From assembly GCF_046614695.1 (NCBI RefSeq), contig NZ_JBKKHQ010000031.1, forward strand, positions 1-35,634: a DNA stretch of 35,634 nucleotides, given 5' to 3'. The DNA is from Pokkaliibacter sp046614695 (GTDB lineage: Bacteria; Pseudomonadota; Gammaproteobacteria; Pseudomonadales; Balneatricaceae). Positions 15,517-23,098 of the stretch are shown in pieces. Each line of letters starts with the position of its first letter. The stretch's first letter is position 1. Position numbers and translations under genes: made by a program. The notes beneath the pieces are model-generated. The model was not told where the DNA came from and did not search any database. It saw only the letters and a program-made list of their open reading frames with translations.

Positions 15517-17083
15517 TAGGTGCACCTCCTTCGTCTGGCTGATTGCTTAAATAGCTCTCCATCCACGATGGCGGCGGCAGGCCTGCCGCTGTTCGCTCTC
15601 GCATTTCGCGGACTTGCTGCTCGAAAATCTCTGTGTAGTCCTCGCCCATTTGAGAAAGCTCTTTCTCATACGTCGATAACCCGCCCTCAATCTTCAGCAG
15701 CGCCTCTTTGACTTCTTTCAAGCCGTCGATGGCCATCCGGCCAGTACCAGTCCATGTGCAGTTACACCATGCATTCATGGCTTCGTAAAAACCGAAGCGG
15801 GAACGCGGTAGCTTCACTAGCTTTCGCTGTACCAGTTCTTCAAGAACAACACGGAAAACGAGGCTGGCGAAACGCTCAATGATCACCTTGCGGCGACCCA
15901 TAGCAAAACGCCATTCAAGCAGCATTGAGGCCCGAGCGCTGCTGTAATTCGTGCGAGAAAAATCGCGGCTCACAGTCTCGAAACTCAAGTCTGACCCTGC
16001 GGCGATCCAGCGCATGATCGATGTTTCAAAGTCCGAGTAACCGTTATCGGCGCTGCCTGGTGTCTTCAGGTTCAGTTTCTCACCCGGCAGCAGGTGACTA
16101 ATCCGTGAGCCATTGAGGTGGATCGGGCTGGCTTGGTGAAACTCATTGATCATGCTCATGTAGTTCAGCAGCTTTTTATCGCCACCCTCGCCCGCGATCA
16201 TTTCAAATGCAGCCTCGGTATCCAGCTCACTCTCAATCGTGGCCGCAAACATCGCATTAATAATCGCATTCTGCAGCTTGGTGCTCTGCATTTTCGGCAT
16301 CATGTGCAGCTGCTCCATGACGGCCAGGAAACGATTTGCACCACGCGTCTGGCCATCTTCAAGTGGCTCAAAGATGTGCAGAAACTCAGGTCTCCCCCAC
16401 GCTTTCTCGCGCGGCAAAAACTCCCAGCTGTAACCAAGGCCCGTCCCGCTCAGCGAGCTGGTTGAACGGACATGGTAGCCAAGAGCGGCGCCGTGTCGGT
16501 CTAATTTGACGCCGCCGCGTTGGGTGTCGGTATCGGGTGCCAAGTTAGGATTGCAGACTCGCTTAGGAGAAACCATTTTGATGGCTGTCTTCAGCAAGCT
16601 GCCGGGGCGATCCTCTATCCACTCGACATGAGCCATCACATCGCCGGTTGCGATGTGTGTATTCACCGCTTCACGACACATCATCGTAAAAGTGCGGGAA
16701 CGCTCGGCATCAATCCAGTTAGCAGGGTCTTCAGCGATTTCTGCCCAGATCGCTTCAACGTCTTTGATAAACGACCGGGCGTCCTCTTCTTCAATACCGA
16801 GCCGCTTCCAGCGCGGTTTGTAATTCAGTCGGAAGAGGTGACCGACAACATTCTCAACATGAGCACGCAGGCCACCCGAGGCCAGTGCATTATTTTTACC
16901 CAGGTCATCAGCCCGGGCTGTGGCCAGTCTGAGATTAGGCAGTAGTGCAGCGTCAGCGGTTTTGAGCGCTGGCGTCCATTCCTTCATCTGGCCGCCAAAC
17001 CCAGCGCCTGCGCCGGTATAGGCAGCGGCTGAACGCAGCGGCCTTCCGTCTGGCCCCAGTATCTGGATCTGCGGCTTACTCAT
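15503..17083 (-). CDS. B: Portal protein B
   Basis: A 526-residue lambda-type portal (lambda gpB, 533), the dodecameric DNA gate at the head vertex. Recognisable segments are NNALASGGLRAHVENVVGHL, RLNYKPRWKRLGIEEEDARS, TFTMMCREAVNTHIATGDVM, the FLHIFEPLEDGQTRGANRFL strand-helix and SDLSFETVSRDFSRTNYSSA, all typical of lambda B and HK022-type portals. The start overlaps the stop of W by 1-4 bp. Confidence 0.96.
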   Translation of the reverse strand: MSKPQIQILGPDGRPLRSAAAYTGAGAGFGGQMKEWTPALKTADAALLPNLRLATARADDLGKNNALASGGLRAHVENVVGHLFRLNYKPRWKRLGIEEEDARSFIKDVEAIWAEIAEDPANWIDAERSRTFTMMCREAVNTHIATGDVMAHVEWIEDRPGSLLKTAIKMVSPKRVCNPNLAPDTDTQRGGVKLDRHGAALGYHVRSTSSLSGTGLGYSWEFLPREKAWGRPEFLHIFEPLEDGQTRGANRFLAVMEQLHMMPKMQSTKLQNAIINAMFAATIESELDTEAAFEMIAGEGGDKKLLNYMSMINEFHQASPIHLNGSRISHLLPGEKLNLKTPGSADNGYSDFETSIMRWIAAGSDLSFETVSRDFSRTNYSSARASMLLEWRFAMGRRKVIIERFASLVFRVVLEELVQRKLVKLPRSRFGFYEAMNAWCNCTWTGTGRMAIDGLKEVKEALLKIEGGLSTYEKELSQMGEDYTEIFEQQVREMRERTAAGLPPPSWMESYLSNQPDEGGAPNGGN

Positions 17084-17289
17084 TAACGTACTCCCATCAG
17101 GGGGCGGCGCCGTCGCCCCATGAGGCCCAGCTCACGCTCCAACGACTCAATGTAGGATTTCAAAATGCTCGCTTCAGCGGGCTGAAAGTTTATGGTTCGG
17201 CCATCACGCTGAATCTGCACCACTTGGCGACCTGTGATCAGGTTGCTGTAAGCCAGCTTCGCAGCGGCCAGTTCGGCTTCAGTTGCCAT
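17083..17289 (-). CDS. W: Head-tail joining protein W
   Basis: A 68-residue gpW (lambda, 68 residues) that binds below the portal after packaging and creates the FII binding site. It starts MATEAELAAAKLAYSNLITG and has the KSYIESLERELG helix, with a basic end (GRRRRPLMGVR). It lies exactly between terminase A and portal B with overlapping stops and starts. Confidence 0.95.
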   Translation of the reverse strand: MATEAELAAAKLAYSNLITGRQVVQIQRDGRTINFQPAEASILKSYIESLERELGLMGRRRRPLMGVR

Positions 17290-19304
17290 TAACGGGTGCT
17301 CCCATTCATTTTCTGTGCAAGCGACGCAAGGGCCGAGCGCTGAGGCGGTGCAGTGGGTTGTTTCTTCTTCGCATCAATGCTGGCTTGTAGCGCCTGCAGA
17401 CGCTCAAGAACTTCTGCCTCTGACTCAATGTCATCATCAGCAGGTGGTATGGCAGGGGCATTCTCAGACAATTCGGCATCCGGCTTTTTGCTCAGGAAAG
17501 GTAACAGTGTGCTGCCCCCCTTTCTGTCAAGGTGCCGCATTCTTGCCATCATGTACTGCATCGCCTCGCAATCCAGCCGGTGGTTTTCACCCACTTTTTT
17601 CCAGATCAGCTGCCGCTCGTTGAACTCTTCGCCAACGATTTCCTTGCAGTACTCATCAGAGATATCCGCAGGCAATAGCCACCACGATGGCAGTGCTTTG
17701 TCACGACCAATGCGTGAATGCACCCATGTTTTCGCGCGCGATGAGTCGAATTCCCAACGGGCTAAACCATGCTTTTTCGTTTTGCCACGGGTGTTTTTTT
17801 CTTCTTTGAATACGCGGTAGGGCTGATCCAGCGACTGGCCGCGCAGGGCCTTTGCCAGACCTTTATGCTGAGCGACAAACTGGAAAACTTCGTCGGGTCG
17901 ATAGCCGCAATCCACGCCCATCTCCGTGATGCTGTAACCGGAGAAGTCCTGATATAACAGCGCTTCAAGCGCGTCCCAAACAGCAGGCTGCTGCGTATCG
18001 CCCCAGAGCACTCCCTCATCAACGAGAAGCGAGCACATGCCTGCGTACCATGCTCTGACCACGTAGACCAGGCGATTTTTCTGGACATCGACCGAGGCAA
18101 AGATGTGCTCGAATCCGGGAGCCACATCGCCCTGACTGTATCGCCAGCTTTGCGTGCGTACTTCGTCGCTTTTGGGAGCGTTGCCGGTTTCAACGTAACA
18201 CTCGCCAAAAGTGGTGTTGTAGACCGGCTTGATGATATCTGGATCACCGCTTTTGATTGCCTGGTACAGTTTCTTGGCGCAGTAGCCATAGGTCTTTTTC
18301 GCAGAAAAGCTGCACAGGCCTGAAACCCACAGAGAATATGAAGAGCTACTGGCAGTGATCGACGTACCGTGAACCACGCCCTCTTTATCAATAGACTGAC
18401 CAGGGGCAACTGCTCGGCCTTTCTGATTCATTGCCTGCCGGTACCTGTCCTCGATACAGCAGCCATTATTCGGGCACATGAGGAACGCATGCCGCTCTGC
18501 GTCATCAACAGAGCACTCGTTATCACTGCCAAAGCCCGGCCAGCTCAGCAGACCCGACCACGGTATAAAATATTCGCCGCAATGGGGGCAGGGAACGGCC
18601 CATTCATGGCGCGTTCCTGACTGCCATTGTTGCCACGTAGGCGACCACGAGTCGGGCCAGTCAGTTTTGACTTCCCAGTACTGCAGGCGAGTTTCTGTAT
18701 TCGTCTGCCGCTCAATTTTTGCCGATACCGGCGTGCCAGTAATTAGCAGAATACTGTCCGCATACGCTTCACCACGCGCTTCGGCCAACTCAACAACAGA
18801 CCCTTCAGCGTTTTTTGAGCAGCGATCCAGCTCATCAATGATCACCGTTCTGGCTGACGTCGACGCTGTTTCAGTAGTTGAACCCATCCATGAAAGGTAG
18901 ATCCGCGCCGCCCCGAGAATCTTTACATACTGCGTAGAGCTGGAGCTGAGCTTAGACAGCAGCGACTTGCTCTGCTGGATCATGGCTGTGATAACAGGCT
19001 CAACTTTTTTAGTGATATTGGCCTCTGTCGGGGCGTAGTAAATTGTCGGGCTGGGGTCATCATCAGCCCGGTGGCCAATCACACACTCCAAGAGAAACGA
19101 TTTTCCAGCCTGTGTGCCGGTGATAAAAATGATCCGCCGATATCGAGGATCACTGCAGGCATCTGCTGCAGGAATGATGTAGGGATTTCGCTCGGGGCGA
19201 ACAGGGCCCGGCTCGGGTGCCGTCTCTGGCATAACGCGACTGGCACGTGCCCACTCACTCGCCGTCCTCGCCGGTGGTGAATTGATCGTCGTTGCTATCT
19301 GCAC
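17289..19304 (-). CDS. A: Terminase large subunit A
   Basis: The packaging ATPase and cos endonuclease. From the GTG at 19304 it has 671 residues (lambda gpA, 641). I prefer this start because the conserved ARTASEWARASRVMPE segment begins right after it; a longer frame to 19448 overlaps Nu1 by ~190 bp. Walker A is GTQAGKS (~63-69) and Walker B is TVIIDELD (~153-160). The ITGTP coupling motif and the CPHCGEYFIPW zinc-like region follow. The nuclease domain holds FASVDVQKNRLVYVVRAWY and MGVDCGYRPDEVFQF. The C-terminus is the procapsid-binding tail. Start overlaps Nu1 by about 50 bp. Confidence 0.93.
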   Translation of the reverse strand: MQIATTINSPPARTASEWARASRVMPETAPEPGPVRPERNPYIIPAADACSDPRYRRIIFITGTQAGKSFLLECVIGHRADDDPSPTIYYAPTEANITKKVEPVITAMIQQSKSLLSKLSSSSTQYVKILGAARIYLSWMGSTTETASTSARTVIIDELDRCSKNAEGSVVELAEARGEAYADSILLITGTPVSAKIERQTNTETRLQYWEVKTDWPDSWSPTWQQWQSGTRHEWAVPCPHCGEYFIPWSGLLSWPGFGSDNECSVDDAERHAFLMCPNNGCCIEDRYRQAMNQKGRAVAPGQSIDKEGVVHGTSITASSSSYSLWVSGLCSFSAKKTYGYCAKKLYQAIKSGDPDIIKPVYNTTFGECYVETGNAPKSDEVRTQSWRYSQGDVAPGFEHIFASVDVQKNRLVYVVRAWYAGMCSLLVDEGVLWGDTQQPAVWDALEALLYQDFSGYSITEMGVDCGYRPDEVFQFVAQHKGLAKALRGQSLDQPYRVFKEEKNTRGKTKKHGLARWEFDSSRAKTWVHSRIGRDKALPSWWLLPADISDEYCKEIVGEEFNERQLIWKKVGENHRLDCEAMQYMMARMRHLDRKGGSTLLPFLSKKPDAELSENAPAIPPADDDIESEAEVLERLQALQASIDAKKKQPTAPPQRSALASLAQKMNGSTR

Positions 19305-19830
19305 CAGACCAACGGTCAGCAGCTTCTTCAGCGAGTCCTGAAATAGACTCCAGGAGTCTGAGAGACGTGCTGGCTCTGATTTGACGTGTTTCTGCATACA
19401 GGTACTGCCGAATCTCTGCAGCATCATCCATCCCTGCCAATACCCCACAGGTTCTGCTGGCGAGTCCGTCCAGACCGCTGGCCCACACGGATGCGATGCT
19501 TTGTGCTAAATCCATGAAGCCGGCAATCGGTGCTACTGTGCCGCGCTTGATAGCCGTGTTCAGTTCAATCTGCTCGCGGCGGGCGCGCTTTAGCGCGATG
19601 TCTTCGCTGTCTTTTTTGCCGCCAGATGGCTCCTCGCCATCTAAATCGATGTGCTTTGCCAGCTCATTCTGGATCAACCAGGCGATAGCCTGCGCCGTCT
19701 CAATTTTTACAGGTACGCCTTTGCCGCCACCGCCTGTATGCGGCAGGCCTTTCTCCATCAGCTCAGTTACCCAGCGTGGAGACTTGCCAATGATCTCTGC
19801 AAATTCGTTTTTATTGACGATCTTGGCCAT
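19255..19830 (-). CDS. Nu1: Terminase small subunit Nu1
   Basis: A 191-residue DNA-recognition subunit of terminase (lambda gpNu1, 181). The N-terminal winged helix-turn-helix is visible at residues 1-55 (VNKNEFAEIIGKSPRWVTEL, then MEKGLPHTG and VKIETAQAIAWLI). The helical assembly domain KDSEDIALKRARREQIELNT follows, then a Trp/Gly-rich segment typical of the family. It starts 33 bp after a 20-bp AT motif shared with the repA leader, and its gene follows a cos-like region with repeated boxes. Confidence 0.94.
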   Translation of the reverse strand: MAKIVNKNEFAEIIGKSPRWVTELMEKGLPHTGGGGKGVPVKIETAQAIAWLIQNELAKHIDLDGEEPSGGKKDSEDIALKRARREQIELNTAIKRGTVAPIAGFMDLAQSIASVWASGLDGLASRTCGVLAGMDDAAEIRQYLYAETRQIRASTSLRLLESISGLAEEAADRWSGADSNDDQFTTGEDGE

Positions 19831-20128
19831 CAGCGAGAAAGGACTCCGTTTTCTGATTTATTCATTTAAATAAACAAATAAATCCTTTCTAGGTGATGGT
19901 CTATCTGAGGTTTATGAGAGGTGGGCCACAGCGCCCCCACGGCGCTGCAGCCCGATTTGACCGAGTCCTACTGCATATCTCAAGAAAGGAGAAAGGACTC
20001 GATTTTTTTTGCCCACCAGAGGCAAAAACCACGGTTACTTCGCCCGAGAGGAAAAGAGGTTCTAGGAAGGACCCGCGCCCTTTTTTTGGCGTGATCCGCA
20101 CACTTTTCCAGAAAGGGCCGAAAATAGC
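19831..20128 (-). other. cos: cos region (packaging site)
   Basis: Non-coding stretch of 298 bp between the lysis genes and the terminase gene, the place of cos in lambda and N15. It holds four boxes resembling the lambda gpNu1-binding R site (CGTTTCCTTTCT, quoted from memory): minus-strand CGAGTCCTTTCT (20001-19990), TTTCTCCTTTCT (19994-19983), GGAGTCCTTTCT (19847-19836), and plus-strand TAAATCCTTTCT (19879-19890). GAGAAAGGACTC occurs twice exactly (19835-19846, 19989-20000). A GC-rich inverted repeat CAGCGCC/GGCGCTG sits at 19929-19947. The nick site should lie to the right, probably in GGGCGCGGGTCC (about 20075-20090, minus strand). Exact cohesive ends are inferred, not seen. Confidence 0.72.
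19864..19883 (-). promoter_or_regulatory. 20-bp AT motif upstream of Nu1 (same as in repA leader)
   Basis: Minus strand ATTTATTTGTTTATTTAAAT, identical over 20 bp to 28701-28720 on the plus strand, so the orientation toward the gene is the same in both cases. It lies 33 bp before the Nu1 ATG and between R-like boxes of cos. Confidence 0.75.
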
Positions 20129-20737
20129 CTATTTTGCACCGTTTTGGTGCGAATTTTGCGGTAAAGCTGGCGTCTGAGCGCCCTGCTTGGCCAGAAGATG
20201 ATCGATCACCTGTTTTTGCCCCAGGCCTTTTGAGTGACTGCCGCTACTGGAGCCAAAGAAAAACTGAAAAAGGCCGCCCAGTGACGTTACCACCACTCCA
20301 CCAAGCACCAGCTGAGCATTGCCTTGCGCTGCTGCCGGGATCTCACAGAATGTCACGGCGGTGACATAGCTCATCGAGAAGATGCTCCAAAGGAAAGCGA
20401 AGTAGTACATGAATCGCTTCGAGAAGGCGTCCTCTTGCTTAAGTGCCACCTTCTGCATATCACGTGCATCCGCAATATCCGCATATGCCAGTGTAGCCAG
20501 CTTCTCTTCATGCGTCAGCAGTGCCTGCTCGAACTGGATCATCAGCTGCCGATCTGCATGCAGAGCCGCTGCTGCTTCTTTTGGATCTTTCAGGCCCGTG
20601 ACGGACTGAGCGACGTCCAGCACCTTGTCAGCAACTGCCGCGCCCTTATCGCCGCCAAGCCATGAGCCGATCTTATCGCCGAGGCCTGTTTTTTGTACCA
20701 GGCCGCTGGCCAATGCAATCAACGTTAGTGGGTCCAT
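20129..20737 (-). CDS. Holin-like protein (three-TM holin family)
   Basis: A 202-residue protein with an amphipathic/hydrophobic N-terminus (MDPLTLIALASGLVQKTGLG), a central helical region (KEAAAALHADRQLMIQFEQA) and two strong membrane segments at about 110-130 (FMYYFAFLWSIFSMSYVTAV) and 143-165. This layout, with the DIADARDMQ-type helix before the membrane segments, is that of the three-TM holins of phages and gene transfer agents. It should form pores for endolysin release. It is third in the lysis cluster, where lambda has Rz, so two holin-like genes flank the endolysin. It abuts the endolysin stop. Confidence 0.78.
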   Translation of the reverse strand: MDPLTLIALASGLVQKTGLGDKIGSWLGGDKGAAVADKVLDVAQSVTGLKDPKEAAAALHADRQLMIQFEQALLTHEEKLATLAYADIADARDMQKVALKQEDAFSKRFMYYFAFLWSIFSMSYVTAVTFCEIPAAAQGNAQLVLGGVVVTSLGGLFQFFFGSSSGSHSKGLGQKQVIDHLLAKQGAQTPALPQNSHQNGAK

Positions 20738-21255
20738 TATGCATACGCCTCGAACTGTTCGATCAATGGGGCTGCTAAGGCCGCGTTCTTAATGTACTCC
20801 TCTGGCTGGCCCTTACCCGCCGTCGAGTTGTACCACTTCTTCCAATATGCTGCTCGGCCCTCCAGATCATCAGGGATGAGCGATGGCACAATGAAGAAGC
20901 GCAAGCGGCAAAAGATCATCGCAATCAGCGGGCTGTGATACAGCTCAGCGTACTGGACCTTTTCAAGATGAACATCAAAACGCTGGCGCAGCTTAGTCGC
21001 TAACGGGTGGCTGGAGTACTGGGCCTGCAGCCAGTCGAAGGTTCCGCGATCACACTGTGCCAGACCGGCGCCTGCATAGTTCACGGTCGGGTCAGGATAT
21101 TGGCCGAGGTGTGTTTCCTGAGCGCAGGTTTCCAGCACCAGGTGAACTGCCTTGCGGTTGCTCCCATGGCCAATAACATCGCAAACCGCTACCGCCGTAT
21201 CCAGCGCGTGCTGCTGATTAATCAGGCCGTAGCCCAGTCCACAAAATGCCGTCAT
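20737..21255 (-). CDS. Putative endolysin (lysozyme-like)
   Basis: A 172-residue protein between two holin-like genes. It contains HLVLETCAQETHLGQYPDP, with a candidate catalytic Glu, then YAGAGLAQCDRGTFDWLQ, and a C-terminal DDLEGRAAYWKKWYNSTAGKG motif that recurs in uncharacterised phage lysozyme-like proteins. No signal peptide is seen. Peptidoglycan cleavage is inferred from these motifs and position; the bond cut cannot be stated. The ATG overlaps the stop of the upstream holin by 4 bp. It could instead be a virion-associated muralytic protein. Confidence 0.65.
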   Translation of the reverse strand: MTAFCGLGYGLINQQHALDTAVAVCDVIGHGSNRKAVHLVLETCAQETHLGQYPDPTVNYAGAGLAQCDRGTFDWLQAQYSSHPLATKLRQRFDVHLEKVQYAELYHSPLIAMIFCRLRFFIVPSLIPDDLEGRAAYWKKWYNSTAGKGQPEEYIKNAALAAPLIEQFEAYA

Positions 21256-21566
21256 GGGATCACCCTCTTATTAAATGCCTGCAGCGTGCGCTGGATTAAG
21301 TGAAGACCACCGAGGGACATGAGGGATGCGTACACCACCTGTTCAGTGGGAGAGTTCCCACGCAGGATGCCTGCCGCATAGATGCCGATAGCACCGATTC
21401 CAGACGCGAGGACTTCGCCAAGCAGCTGCTTAGCGGTGATGACCTCTTTGCTCATCAGGTACTTTGAAAAAACGCCTATGATGACCATGCCTACACATAT
21501 CCACATCAACGGGTCTGACCAGAAGGACAGCGCGTCACCGCCCAGCCCTAGTTCTTTCTCTGTCAT
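21252..21566 (-). CDS. Phage holin
   Basis: A small membrane protein of 104 residues from the ATG at 21566 (MTEKELGLGGDALSFW). The longer frame from a TTG at 21599 lies inside a terminator hairpin and is rejected. Predicted membrane segments are SDPLMWICVGMVIIGVFSKY (about 18-37) and VLASGIGAIGIYAAGIL (about 54-70), with a possible third near VVYASLMSLGGLHLI. This resembles LydA/HP1-type holins that precede endolysin genes. It is the first gene of the lysis cluster, directly behind two intrinsic terminators that a Q-type antiterminator would need to pass. Confidence 0.75.
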   Translation of the reverse strand: MTEKELGLGGDALSFWSDPLMWICVGMVIIGVFSKYLMSKEVITAKQLLGEVLASGIGAIGIYAAGILRGNSPTEQVVYASLMSLGGLHLIQRTLQAFNKRVIP

Positions 21567-21583
21567 ACCCGCGCCCCGGAAAC

Positions 21584-21607
21584 GAAAAAACCCGCACAAG
21601 GCGGGTT
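21584..21607 (-). terminator. Intrinsic terminator in front of the lysis genes (second)
   Basis: Stem AACCCGC/GCGGGTT with a 5-nt loop (21589-21607), followed by TTTTTT on the minus strand (21590-21585). Confidence 0.85.
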
Positions 21608-21611
21608 CAGT

Positions 21612-21643
21612 AGAAACGACAAAGGGCGCATCCGGCGCCCTTT
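21612..21643 (-). terminator. Intrinsic terminator in front of the lysis genes (first)
   Basis: Nine-pair perfect stem AAAGGGCGC/GCGCCCTTT (21621-21643) with a 5-nt loop; the T-rich tail TTTGTCGTTTCT is moderate. Confidence 0.72.
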
Positions 21644-21649
21644 GTGCTA

Positions 21650-21745
21650 AATAATTGCGTAGTTATCCAACTTTATAAAAACGATGCCATTTATCTCACC
21701 AATTGGCAAGCAATTGTTTACTCGTTTAATTAAATAATTAAATCA
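21650..21745 (-). repeat. Conserved intergenic element, copy B (before the lysis genes)
   Basis: Gapless match of roughly 70% over ~95 bp to 10560-10655, in the same orientation and the same context: it begins at the stop codon of the upstream gene and ends before tandem terminators. Here the cores read CTTGCCAATTGGTGAG, TGGCATCG and AACTACGCA. A TGCCA/TGGCA inverted repeat is present. Confidence 0.7.
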
Positions 21746-21928
21746 CTTGGCAGTCGTGGTGATTCCAAGCTGCTCCATGCCAGCGGCCAATACCTGGGCT
21801 GCTGAGTATTTGCTGGCCTTGATGGCTGCTTTTTGCTCCTCAGTCACGCCCCTAACTTGGAGCCGAGGATCATCTTTCCTTTTCTTCTCGCGCCTGTCAT
21901 AGGCGCGCTGCTGTGCTGGTGTTGTCAT
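21743..21928 (-). CDS. Small basic protein of unknown function
   Basis: A 61-residue protein, very basic at the N-terminus (AYDRREKKRKDDPRLQVRGV), followed by EEQKAAIKASKYSAAQVLAA. The second half could form a ribbon-helix-helix-like or helical segment, which would suit a DNA-binding regulator, but no family is recognised. The ATG overlaps the upstream gene stop by 4 bp. It is the last gene before the copy B element and the lysis terminators. Confidence 0.65.
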   Translation of the reverse strand: MTTPAQQRAYDRREKKRKDDPRLQVRGVTEEQKAAIKASKYSAAQVLAAGMEQLGITTTAK

Positions 21929-22155
21929 GCGTAACCACCAAATTCTTTTGGGATGTATTTCTTTACTTCAGGAGGTGCTGAAAGAAAGGCTCGCGGCCTT
22001 CCCATCATTATAGATGTGATATGCGCTGCTGCTGACTCTGGATCAGAGCCGCAGCGTTCGCCGCCAACGATCATCTTCTTTCGCGCATCAGTGATGGCAT
22101 ACTCGTAGCCTGCACCATGCCTATTGCTTCTGTGAACGTTTACCACCTCTCTCAT
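21925..22155 (-). CDS. Protein of unknown function
   Basis: A 76-residue protein starting MREVVNVHRSNRHGAGYEYA and ending YIPKEFGGYA. It has a probable small beta-sheet N-terminus (YEYAITDARKKMIVGGERCG) and a helix (SDPESAAAHITSIMMG). No family recognised. It is co-transcribed with its neighbours (11-bp gap upstream, 4-bp overlap downstream). Confidence 0.62.
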   Translation of the reverse strand: MREVVNVHRSNRHGAGYEYAITDARKKMIVGGERCGSDPESAAAHITSIMMGRPRAFLSAPPEVKKYIPKEFGGYA

Positions 22156-22166
22156 TACCCTGGCCC

Positions 22167-22577
22167 TCAGACAGCGCTGTTTAGAAATTTGATTATCTCT
22201 TCATACTTTTCACCCAATGCTGCTTTAGCAGCGCGGATATCACTCTCTTCACGTTCGCGGTACTGGAATCGGCCACTCAGCTCTACCGAGCGCGCAGTAT
22301 TGATATGTCCATGAAAATTAGACAGGGCGGCCTCACAGCAGCGCCAAACATCGGCGTATAAGTACGCATCGACATCAGAGTAGTCGAACGGGCCATCAAC
22401 ATCAGAATACTGCTCGATGTGATAGTCACGGTCGTTATTAAAGTAAACCTCTGCGCATACCACGATTTTGTTGTTGTTCAAGTGCTGGAAGTCTGTATCC
22501 AGTTTAACTTTCAAAGCTGGCTTGCCCTCACTGTCGAGTGACTTTTCTACTTCCGTGATTTTCAGCTTGTATTCCAT
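22167..22577 (-). CDS. Protein of unknown function, first gene behind a strong promoter
   Basis: A 136-residue protein from the ATG at 22577 (MEYKLKITEVEKSLDSEGKP). The open frame extends to 22685, but that part covers a promoter and an 18-bp palindrome, so the shorter start is preferred; AGACAGG lies upstream. The protein is acidic, with an N-terminal beta-rich region (KVKLDTDFQHLNNNKIVVCA) and a C-terminal helical part (SDIRAAKAALGEKYEEIIKF). DYSDVDAYLYADVWRCCEAA is distinctive. No family recognised. It may be a DNA- or host-interacting early/late-transition protein, but nothing here proves it. Confidence 0.65.
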   Translation of the reverse strand: MEYKLKITEVEKSLDSEGKPALKVKLDTDFQHLNNNKIVVCAEVYFNNDRDYHIEQYSDVDGPFDYSDVDAYLYADVWRCCEAALSNFHGHINTARSVELSGRFQYREREESDIRAAKAALGEKYEEIIKFLNSAV

Positions 22578-22616
22578 GACCTGTCTCGCTCTGTGGTTTG
22601 CCGTTTTGTTAAGATC

Positions 22617-22645
22617 ATTATCATATGGGGCGCCCCATATTTCAA
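22617..22645 (-). promoter_or_regulatory. Strong leftward promoter with an 18-bp palindromic operator in its spacer
   Basis: Minus strand: -35 TTGAAA (22645-22640), 17-bp spacer, -10 GATAAT (22622-22617). The spacer is almost entirely the perfect palindrome ATATGGGGCGCCCCATAT (22623-22640). The start codon of the first gene (22577) lies about 40 bp downstream. A dimeric regulator bound there would block RNA polymerase. Position downstream of Q and upstream of the lysis genes makes it a candidate late promoter. Confidence 0.75.
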
Positions 22646-22680
22646 CAAATAAAACCAGCACTATCACGACAACATTTGAA

Positions 22681-22706
22681 AACAAAGAAGCCCGCTATAT
22701 GCGGGC
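22681..22706 (-). terminator. Intrinsic terminator at the end of the early operon
   Basis: Six-pair stem GCCCGC/GCGGGC with a TATAT loop (22690-22706), followed on the minus strand by TTCTTTGTTTTC. It separates the methyltransferase operon from the 22617-22645 promoter. Confidence 0.78.
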
Positions 22707-22732
22707 CTCGTCTAATTTATTTATTTATATAA

Positions 22733-23098
22733 TCAAGTAACCTTGGGCCTTGGCCGTCTCATCCGGTTGGTCACCCATGCCAAGGTCTCACGTGCCTGAT
22801 CCATCCCCTCACTCTCCAATCCATTGAAGTGATCGCATAACGCGCGCGCATCGTCATCATCGAACAGCGGCAGATGATTCTCAATAACGCCGCCAAGAAT
22901 GTGGGCAGGTGATGGTAGTGGCCATGGCGGGGCAATAAACGACTGAAGCTCGGCCACTGGTTTTCTCGCCACAAGATCAGCGCCTGCTTTGTAGGCAGGT
23001 GCCAGCCAATGTTTTTTGTCAGGAGTCTCATCGCCATTCGCACCGGCCTGCATTGCAGCAATAGTGGCCATCATGACTGTTGTCGCGTCCATTTCCAT
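22733..23098 (-). CDS. Protein of unknown function, last gene of the early operon
   Basis: A 121-residue protein starting MEMDATTVMMATIAAMQAGA. It has a Pro-rich centre (FIAPPWPLPSPAHILGGVIE), an acidic patch (PLFDDDDARALCDHF) and a basic end (NRMRRPRPKVT). The start and the stop of the upstream methyltransferase overlap (TAATG). No family recognised. The stop codon is followed by an AT-rich block and a terminator. Confidence 0.62.
   Translation of the reverse strand: MEMDATTVMMATIAAMQAGANGDETPDKKHWLAPAYKAGADLVARKPVAELQSFIAPPWPLPSPAHILGGVIENHLPLFDDDDARALCDHFNGLESEGMDQARETLAWVTNRMRRPRPKVT

Noticed and set aside
19305..19448. Longer N-terminus of the terminase large subunit
   Set aside because: It would overlap Nu1 by about 190 bp, and the added residues have no match to the family.
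21567..21599. TTG-initiated extension of the holin
   Set aside because: It runs through a terminator hairpin, and the ATG at 21566 gives a normal holin length.
22578..22685. N-terminal extension with a membrane-like segment on the 22167 gene
   Set aside because: This region holds a promoter and a perfect palindrome; the hydrophobic frame is a by-product.
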